This document shows, one piece after another, positions 1 to 3,921 of a DNA stretch of 6,092 bases (within the stretch, counting starts at the first letter, position 1; each line of letters opens with the position of its first letter). The DNA lies in assembly GCA_022563275.1 (NCBI GenBank), contig JADFNR010000159.1, positions 1 through 6,092 on the forward strand, in the 5' to 3' direction. The position numbers and the translations under genes are program-made. Origin of the DNA: Chloroflexota bacterium. Lineage in GTDB: Bacteria; Chloroflexota; Dehalococcoidia; UBA3495. Below the pieces are notes generated by a model that made no database searches, was not told where the DNA came from, and was given only the letters and a program-made list of their open reading frames with translations.

Positions 1-112
1 CCCAAATCTCATCTTCTTTGTTGAGTTGTTCTGAAAGAAGAGGAAGATATTCTTCATCATACAGAACACCTTCAACATCAAAAATTATTAGCAATTGATT
101 TCTAATTTTCAA
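1..112 (-). CDS. HAD-family phosphatase, phosphoserine phosphatase (SerB)-like, N-terminal fragment
   Basis: The minus strand reads from a TTG at 112-110 and runs off the left edge after 37 codons. It begins MKIRNQLLIIFDVEGVLYDE and ends with LNKEDEIW. The hydrophobic strand followed by DVEGVLYD matches HAD motif I (DxDGT-like), whose first aspartate is the phosphorylated nucleophile. The spacing and the EYLPLLSEQLNKEDEIW continuation resemble thaumarchaeal SerB-like HAD hydrolases, which dephosphorylate phosphoserine in serine synthesis. An in-frame TAA lies just upstream, so TTG at 112 is the first usable start; no ATG or GTG is available and no Shine-Dalgarno is seen. Motifs II-IV lie outside the window, so substrate specificity cannot be judged. 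The gene is divergent from the small protein gene at 226. The HAD call is fairly sure; SerB is a guess from family resemblance. Confidence 0.6.
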   Translation of the reverse strand, partial: MKIRNQLLIIFDVEGVLYDEEYLPLLSEQLNKEDEIW

Positions 113-225
113 AAAAATTGCTAATTATATTAAAGTTTAAACCCTTTTTCGGTTACTTTAATTAAAGTTTAAACTTTTCTTAAAATCTAAAAAACGTTAG
201 TAATAAATCACCGAATATTACTCTA
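113..225. promoter_or_regulatory. Divergent archaeal promoter region with a 14-bp direct repeat
   Basis: This AT-rich spacer separates two divergent archaeal genes. ATTAAAGTTTAAAC occurs at 129-142 and again at 161-174, starts 32 bp apart (about three helical turns). The second copy sits in a perfect 14-bp palindrome, AAAGTTTAAACTTT, at 164-177. TATA-like stretches are TAATAAAT at 201-208, about 22 bases before the ATG at 226, and, on the minus strand, TTTAATATAAT around 124-134 near the TTG start. No Shine-Dalgarno is seen for either gene, consistent with leaderless archaeal transcripts. Promoter and operator roles are inferred from position and symmetry. Confidence 0.4.
129..174. repeat. 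Two direct copies of ATTAAAGTTTAAAC
   Basis: Copies lie at 129-142 and 161-174 and match exactly over 14 bases. Each contains GTTTAAAC, an 8-bp palindrome, and the right copy extends symmetrically to 164-177. In AT-rich DNA some repetition is expected by chance, but the length, intergenic position and helical phasing make a protein-binding pair possible. Confidence 0.6.
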
Positions 226-516
226 ATGGATATGGGAGAATTAGAACACAAGTACGAAGTTGAGATTAAGACTACAGAAAAAAAACAAAAACTTCCAGAT
301 AAAGTGAAAGACGAGTTAAAAGCATCAGGAATGATGGATGAGAAAGGAAAATTAAAGTTAAAAGGAGTTAGTCCCAAAATGCTCAAAAGAATGAAACTAG
401 AATATGTGGAATGCCCAGTTTTTAAAGAAGACATTCAATTTGTCCAATGTTTTGTATGTCCAAATTTCCAAAGCAGAGTGATGGGTAAAGTACTTTGCAA
501 AGGCGACCCGCTATAA
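226..516 (+). CDS. Small four-cysteine protein, probable metal-binding, archaeal hypothetical
   Basis: This encodes 96 residues from ATG 226 to a TAA at 514-516; a second in-frame ATG at 232 is an alternative start. The first ~60 residues are lysine- and glutamate-rich and have no membrane segment or signal peptide, so the protein is probably cytosolic. The C-terminal third has a compact cysteine pattern: C63-P, then C75-x2-C78-P-N-F, then C91-K-G. This C-x11-C-x2-C-x12-C arrangement would suit a zinc or iron-sulphur site. Similar short proteins with a CPVF...CxxCPNFxSRxxGxVxCKG tail are, as I recall, common in ammonia-oxidising archaea and have no assigned function. AT-rich codon use matches the proS fragment downstream. 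I do not recognise a named family, so metal binding is inferred from cysteine spacing only. Confidence 0.8.
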   Translation: MDMGELEHKYEVEIKTTEKKQKLPDKVKDELKASGMMDEKGKLKLKGVSPKMLKRMKLEYVECPVFKEDIQFVQCFVCPNFQSRVMGKVLCKGDPL

Positions 517-560
517 TACAAACAAATCTAAAACATCAAAATTCTCACGAAAGGCTCATT

Positions 561-570
561 AGTTAAATTA
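561..570 (+). promoter_or_regulatory. TATA-like element before proS
   Basis: AGTTAAATTA is centred about 22 bases before the TTG at 588. This is close to the usual archaeal TATA-to-start distance for leaderless transcripts. It is much too close to the alternative TTG at 576, so it favours the 588 start. AT-rich surroundings make the match weak by itself. Confidence 0.35.
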
Positions 571-587
571 ATTCTTTGAATTCTAGT

Positions 588-787
588 TTGAGTAAAGAGG
601 ATATTGGAATTACAGTTTCAAAAAAAGAAAATTTTAGTGAATGGTATACGCAAATAGTTCTTAAAGCCAAACTTGCCGATTATGCCCCAGTTAAGGGACT
701 TATTGTTCTCAGACCAGATGGATATTCCATTTGGGAATCATTAAGAAACACATTTGATAAAAAATTTGCAAATAATGGAATTAGAAC
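588..787 (+). pseudogene. proS: Prolyl-tRNA synthetase, N-terminal fragment truncated at a sequence junction
   Basis: The fragment begins LSKEDIGITVSKKENFSEWY (TTG start read as Met) and continues through LADYAPVKGLIVLRPDGYSI into a DKKFANNGIR segment. This is the start of the archaeal/eukaryotic-type class II ProRS, which charges tRNA-Pro with proline in the cytosol. A full enzyme is roughly 470-500 residues; only about 66 are present. Homologues continue GIR-NGFLPVLIP, which forms motif 1, but here GIR is followed by TMA and a stop at 795-797. The match therefore ends at about 787. I chose TTG 588 over the in-frame TTG 576 because homologues start MSKE and a TATA-like element is well placed for 588. 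Loss of nearly all of an essential enzyme at the point where DNA composition changes points to a chimeric join, not to a natural pseudogene. Confidence 0.85.
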
Positions 788-800
788 TATGGCGTAATCA
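783..800. other. Probable chimeric junction between archaeal and bacterial DNA
   Basis: To the left, plus-strand codons match archaeal ProRS up to GIR (ending about 786). To the right, minus-strand codons read as a bacterial nuclease-like protein up to about ...FFEKFLQNDYA. Base composition, codon use and start-site style (leaderless versus Shine-Dalgarno) all change here, and both genes are broken. No repeat, integrase or attachment-site-like sequence accompanies the break. Confidence 0.8.
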
Positions 801-1456
801 TTTTGCAAAAATTTCTCAAAGAATGGCAGTGTGCGCCCGAGGGCATCGAATTCGGCACGAATCGGAAGATCTATGTTGAAATCTAGAGAAAAGCGATCCT
901 TGGCGTTGTCTATTGCCTCGTCGATTCGATTACGAAACCATTCGTTGCTGAATCGCTCCTCGTTGAACCAGAACCAGTGTCGGCCACGATTTTGCTCAGA
1001 GGCCAGTCGGTTACCGATTTGGCTTTCACCCCAATATTCAAATTCGACTGCCATTTTTCTATCTTTAGCAAGAACCTCCCATTTCGCTACGTTCTCATCC
1101 CACCTGTCCTGGAAACTCTTCTGGTTCCCAATCCGGGCGTCCGATCGGTTAATCGGAAGACAGACGAGATATTTGGTAAGCCTTGGATGGGTTTCCAGAG
1201 CTTTCTTGACCGAATTATCTATTTGCGTCCATTGGCTACTGTTTGGTGTCACCAAGAAGAACTTCGCTTGCATCCCCCATTCATCGCCGTTGGGGAGACG
1301 CCAATAGCATTCTAGGCCAGCATCGGGCCGACCCTTGCGAAAAAAGCGTGACTCGCCTGGAACAGGCTCTTGCGCAACCAATTGACAACACAACTCTTCA
1401 AAACTGTTCCTTTGGTCTCCATTCCAATGTCGCAGATAATTCCAGTTGACTGACAT
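788..1456 (-). CDS. PD-(D/E)XK nuclease-like N-terminal domain of a probable large defence protein, truncated
   Basis: The gene starts at ATG 1456, with AGGA (1467-1464) seven bases upstream, and about 223 codons survive. The open frame runs on to 680, but those ~35 residues are antisense to proS and not native. A helix with FEELCCQLV (residues 19-27) precedes GRPDAGLEC (42-50) and GMQAKFF (61-67). E20/E21, D45 and Q63-x-K65 fit a restriction-endonuclease fold with Gln in place of the second acidic residue, as in Mrr/Cap4-type nucleases. Later motifs are YLVCLPINRSDAR (96-108), YWGESQI (141-147), GRHWFWFN (158-165) and DLPIRAEFDALGR (196-208). From memory this arrangement heads very long NTPases related to STAND/Avs anti-phage proteins; the NTPase part is absent. 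GC is lower than in asd and dapB (42%, 48%, 42% and 60% in four sampled lines). The nuclease fold is likely; the defence role is inferred. Confidence 0.7.
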
Positions 1457-1463
1457 TAGATCG

Positions 1464-1467
1464 TCCT
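1464..1467 (-). promoter_or_regulatory. Shine-Dalgarno AGGA of the nuclease-like gene
   Basis: AGGA lies seven bases before ATG 1456 on the minus strand. It supports this start and shows bacterial-style initiation, in contrast to the archaeal genes at the left. Confidence 0.6.
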
Positions 1468-1584
1468 ACCCGGCGAATTCAGCAGTTCCATCGAGCTACC
1501 TAGAGCACTAAAATCATGACGTTGTGGAAACGGTAAAGAAACCAACTCCCCTTCCATGAAACTCAATTGGTTAGGGATTAGGTG

Positions 1585-1613
1585 ATTATAATCTCTTCCT
1601 CGGTTGCAGCCTA
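1585..1613 (-). promoter_or_regulatory. Possible promoter for the nuclease-like gene
   Basis: The palindrome GATTATAATC (1584-1593) gives a perfect TATAAT -10 on the minus strand at 1590-1585. At a 17-base spacing the -35 would fall at 1613-1608, where TAGGCT is a poor match. It lies between the asd terminator and the nuclease start and would leave a leader of about 120 bases. The same palindrome also offers TATAAT on the plus strand, so orientation is unproven. Confidence 0.3.
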
Positions 1614-1638
1614 TCGGCCTCAGCAGAACCTGACGTGG

Positions 1639-1666
1639 AAAAGAAAAACGGCCAGAATTGGCCGTT
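1639..1666 (-). terminator. Rho-independent terminator after asd
   Basis: On the minus strand AACGGCCA, loop ATTC, TGGCCGTT form a perfect 8-bp stem (1666-1659 with 1654-1647), followed by a TTTTTCTTTT-type tract down to about 1639. It starts about 34 bases past the asd stop at 1700. It should end the dapB-asd transcript and separate it from the nuclease-like gene. Confidence 0.92.
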
Positions 1667-1699
1667 CTCCGGAGTACCCCGACCTGCCGCGGCTACGGC

Positions 1700-2743
1700 C
1701 TAGCCGGTCACTCCACTGGTGTGCTTGGGCTTCAACCGGCCCCGGGAGACCAGTTCCTCGGCGATCTGGAGCGAGTTGAGGGCCGCGCCTTTACGCAGGT
1801 TGTCGGAAACGATCCACAACACCAGGCCATTGGGATGGGACAGGTCCTGCCGGATGCGCCCCACGAACACGTCGTCCTCGCCGGCCACGTCCCAGGGCAT
1901 GGGGTATTCGCCCGCCTCGGGGTTGTCCAGCACGGTCACGCCGGGCATGGCCGTCAAAAGTTCTCTAGCTTCATCCACGGGCATCGGCCGGGTGAACTCG
2001 ATGTGCACTGAGGCGGAATGGGAGATGTAAACCGGCACCCGCACGCAGGTGGCGGATATCTGTATCTCCGGGGCGTGCAGGATCTTCTGAGACTCCTGCC
2101 GCATCTTCTGCTCTTCAAAGGTGTAGCCCGTGTCCAGGAAACGGTCGATCTGGGGTATGACGTTGTAGGCGATCTGGCCCTCGCCGGACTTGCTGGTGTT
2201 GGAGTCGGCGTCAAGCAGCCGCTCCGATTGTTCCCGCAGGTCAGCCATGGCCCCGCCGCCCGCGCCGGAGACGGACTGGTAGGTGTCGGCGATTATCCGC
2301 TTGATGGGGTTCGCCCGGTGCAGCGGGTGGGCGGCCATCACCAAGGGAGTGGTGGAGCAGTTGGGGATGGAGATGATTCCTTGGTGCCATTCGACGTCGG
2401 CCCCATTTACCTCGGGCACCACCAGGGGCACCGTGTCTTCCATGCGGAATGCGGAACCGTCGTCGATCACCACCGCGCCGGCGGCCACCGCCGCCGGGCC
2501 GAGCCTCCGGCTGACCTCTGCGCTGGCCGATATGAAAGCCACATCCACGCCGTCGAAGGACTTTTCCGTCGCTTCCTCCACGATCAGGTCTTTCCCGCCC
2601 ACGCTGATGCGCTTGCCGGCCGAGCGGCTGGACGCCAGCAACTTCAGCTTGGGCATGCTGGAATAGCGGGTCTCAACGATGCGGAGAAATTCGGCGCCCA
2701 CCGCCCCGGTGGCGCCTACTACGGCGATGGTTAGGTCCTGCAC
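1700..2743 (-). CDS. asd: Aspartate-semialdehyde dehydrogenase
   Basis: This 347-residue enzyme reduces L-aspartyl-4-phosphate to aspartate semialdehyde with NADPH, the branch point to lysine/diaminopimelate, threonine and methionine. The Rossmann loop GATGAVG is at residues 10-16 and the phosphate-contacting SSRSAGK at 38-44. The catalytic cysteine is C129 in PNCSTT, Q156 lies in TYQSVSGAG, R235 is in CVRVPV and the general base is H242 in SHSAS. The C-terminal VGRIRQD (294-300) and SDNLRKGAALN (313-323) are standard. Length is normal and no key residue is missing. The start is a GTG: an in-frame TAG lies a few codons upstream and no ATG is available before the Rossmann strand. The Shine-Dalgarno is weak (AGAGA-like). 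It follows dapB by 63 bases and is closed by a strong terminator, so dapA is not directly downstream. Confidence 0.97.
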   Translation of the reverse strand: MQDLTIAVVGATGAVGAEFLRIVETRYSSMPKLKLLASSRSAGKRISVGGKDLIVEEATEKSFDGVDVAFISASAEVSRRLGPAAVAAGAVVIDDGSAFRMEDTVPLVVPEVNGADVEWHQGIISIPNCSTTPLVMAAHPLHRANPIKRIIADTYQSVSGAGGGAMADLREQSERLLDADSNTSKSGEGQIAYNVIPQIDRFLDTGYTFEEQKMRQESQKILHAPEIQISATCVRVPVYISHSASVHIEFTRPMPVDEARELLTAMPGVTVLDNPEAGEYPMPWDVAGEDDVFVGRIRQDLSHPNGLVLWIVSDNLRKGAALNSLQIAEELVSRGRLKPKHTSGVTG

Positions 2744-2806
2744 TGGCGGTCTCTGTTTATTCTAAGATTCGTGCCTGATATCAGCCTGGATTCAACCTAA
2801 AACGAC

Positions 2807-3595
2807 CTAGAGGCCCAGCACGTTCTCCAAGCCTATCACAAGGCCCGGATGGCTAACAACGTCGCGGATGCAACGCACCACGCCGGGCATGTAGCAGTCG
2901 CGGCCCAGGGTGTCGTGGCGCAGGGACAGGGTCTGCCCCGCCGCGCCGAAGATCACCTCATGGTGGGCGCTCTTGCCGGGCATGCGGATGCTGTGGACCG
3001 AGATCCCGTTGTGCTCCCCGCCCCGGGTGTTGGCCAGGTTCTCTTTCTCCGGCTGGTTGCGGGTGAACTGCTTGATATCACCCAAGCTGCGCATCAGGGC
3101 CAGCGCGAACCCGGAGGGCGAATCTATCTTGGCTTCGTGGTGGGACTCGATGATGTCCACGTAATCGAAATAGGGCGCCGCCTGTTCGGCCAGCTTCTTG
3201 AGCACGATGGCGCCCAGGGCGAAATTGGGCGCGACGATGATGCCGACCCCATTGTCGTTGGCCATGGCGTCAAGCTGCTTCAGTTGGTCTTCGGAGAACC
3301 CGCTGGCGCCCATGACGATGTTTATCTTCCGGGCGGCGGCTTTGGCGGCGGCCTCCATGGCCACGGCGGCGTTGGTGAAGTCCACCAACACGTCGGGGTG
3401 CGTCTGTTCCAGCAGAGAATCCAGGTCGGTGGAAAGGGGGATCACCGTACTGAACGGGGTGCCCAGTGTGGGGCCCCTATCTCGTCTGCAGGCGCCGCCC
3501 ACCAATTCCAGATCGCTCTCCACTGAGACGGCGGCCAAGGTTTCGGCGCCCATCTTGCCCGTCACGCCGTTGATCACTACTTTTATCGATGCCAT
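2807..3595 (-). CDS. dapB: 4-hydroxy-tetrahydrodipicolinate reductase
   Basis: This 262-residue enzyme reduces 4-hydroxy-tetrahydrodipicolinate with NAD(P)H to tetrahydrodipicolinate for diaminopimelate and lysine. Visible are the nucleotide-binding GVTGKMG (residues 10-16), VDFTNAAVA (71-79), GASGF (96-100, where many homologues have GTTG), APNFALG (122-128), and the catalytic segment SHHEAKIDSPSGFA (151-164) with H152, H153 and K156. Most family members have SGTA where this protein has SGFA, so the usual threonine that contacts substrate is phenylalanine. The C-terminal HHEVIFGAAGQ and LRHD motifs are normal. ATG 3595 was chosen because AGGAG (3605-3601) lies five bases upstream and the family begins just before the first beta strand; an in-frame ATG at 3658 would add 21 unconserved residues. 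It is probably cotranscribed with asd. Confidence 0.96.
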   Translation of the reverse strand: MASIKVVINGVTGKMGAETLAAVSVESDLELVGGACRRDRGPTLGTPFSTVIPLSTDLDSLLEQTHPDVLVDFTNAAVAMEAAAKAAARKINIVMGASGFSEDQLKQLDAMANDNGVGIIVAPNFALGAIVLKKLAEQAAPYFDYVDIIESHHEAKIDSPSGFALALMRSLGDIKQFTRNQPEKENLANTRGGEHNGISVHSIRMPGKSAHHEVIFGAAGQTLSLRHDTLGRDCYMPGVVRCIRDVVSHPGLVIGLENVLGL

Positions 3596-3600
3596 GGCGG

Positions 3601-3605
3601 CTCCT
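3601..3605 (-). promoter_or_regulatory. dapB: Shine-Dalgarno AGGAG that fixes the dapB start
   Basis: AGGAG on the minus strand is separated from ATG 3595 by five bases (CCGCC). It decides against the longer open frame that begins at 3658. Confidence 0.8.
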
Positions 3606-3657
3606 AAGGGGGACTTTGCTGAGTGAGCCAAGGAACTGTCAACATGACCGATGCGCA

Positions 3658-3723
3658 CCCTTCGACGGGCTCAGGGCGAACGGAAACTGGTCTCCCCCGT
3701 TCGTGGTGAGCTTGTCGAACCAC
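3658..3723. repeat. REP-like imperfect palindrome in the dapB leader
   Basis: Two arms of 23 bases (3661-3683 and 3697-3719) are inverted copies with 18 of 23 positions matching, around a 13-base spacer. The left arm reads TTCGAC..GCTCA...CGAACGG, and the right arm reads the same backbone on the other strand. Each arm also has its own small pairings, for example GTTCG/CGAAC and GTGGT/ACCAC in the right arm. The TTCGACAAGCTCA / CGAACGG core is a dispersed intergenic repeat motif I recall from many GC-rich bacteria. It is likely a non-autonomous REP/MITE-type element; no transposase is nearby. Confidence 0.8.
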
Positions 3724-3843
3724 TGCTGCGCTTTAACCATGTTCCCTTAATAATAACCCTGGTTTACGCACCAGAACTGGAGGGTTTGCTCCCAAACCAC
3801 CGAGCCAATCCTCTTCAAATAATAGCATGCAGCCTGAATCTAG

Positions 3844-3894
3844 GAGAAATAAATCAGCCCCGATGATCCATGGAACCATGGAAAATCGGGGCTG
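3844..3894 (-). terminator. Intrinsic terminator of pnp
   Basis: On the minus strand CAGCCCCGAT (3894-3885) pairs perfectly with ATCGGGGCTG (3864-3855), followed by ATTTATTTCT. The 20-base loop contains CCATG/CATGG, which can form an inner 5-bp stem. It starts 27 bases after the pnp stop. The T-tract is interrupted, so it is weaker-looking than the asd terminator. Confidence 0.8.
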
Positions 3895-3921
3895 TTGGTT
3901 GGCTGATTTAACGGCGCCCGG

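Larger units (their letters stand above)
3596..3921. other. pnp-dapB intergenic region
   Basis: This 326-base gap holds, from right to left, the pnp terminator (about 3844-3894), two small hairpins, the REP-like palindrome (3658-3723) and the dapB ribosome site. The small hairpins are GGTTTG/CAAACC (3783-3788 with 3793-3798) and CTGGT/ACCAG (3759-3763 with 3770-3774). A minus-strand TTATTATTAAGG around 3745-3756 could be a -10 for dapB but has no convincing -35. No gene or riboswitch-like conserved core was recognised; in particular I see no lysine-riboswitch sequence. Confidence 0.6.

Noticed and set aside
180..434. 84-residue minus-strand open frame with a hydrophobic, Phe/Ser-rich sequence
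   Set aside because: It is opposite the lysine-rich small protein gene; Phe and Ser richness follows from antisense AAA/GAA codons.
680..787. C-terminal extension of the nuclease-like frame to a stop at 680
   Set aside because: These codons are the antisense of conserved archaeal proS sequence, so the last ~35 residues are not part of the native nuclease protein.
848..860. GAATTCGGCACGA, identical to the start of a common EcoRI cDNA-library adapter
   Set aside because: The next base is A, not the adapter's G, and the minus-strand frame reads through it as RAEFDALGR, fitting the surrounding protein. It lies about 60 bases from the junction and is probably coincidence.
1540..1572. AACCAA/TTGGTT inverted repeat before the nuclease gene
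   Set aside because: Only 6 bp with a 21-base loop and mostly A/T pairs; not distinguishable from chance.
2018..2734. 238-residue plus-strand open frame opposite asd
   Set aside because: It is a shadow of GC-rich asd codons, rich in Gly, His and Val with no recognisable motif.
2849..3526. 225-residue plus-strand open frame opposite dapB
   Set aside because: Antisense shadow of dapB with no motif or ribosome site; the dapB frame has all catalytic residues.
3596..3658. Longer dapB starting at ATG 3658
   Set aside because: The extra 21 residues are not family-like, cover the leader and reach the repeat edge, while AGGAG sits five bases before ATG 3595.
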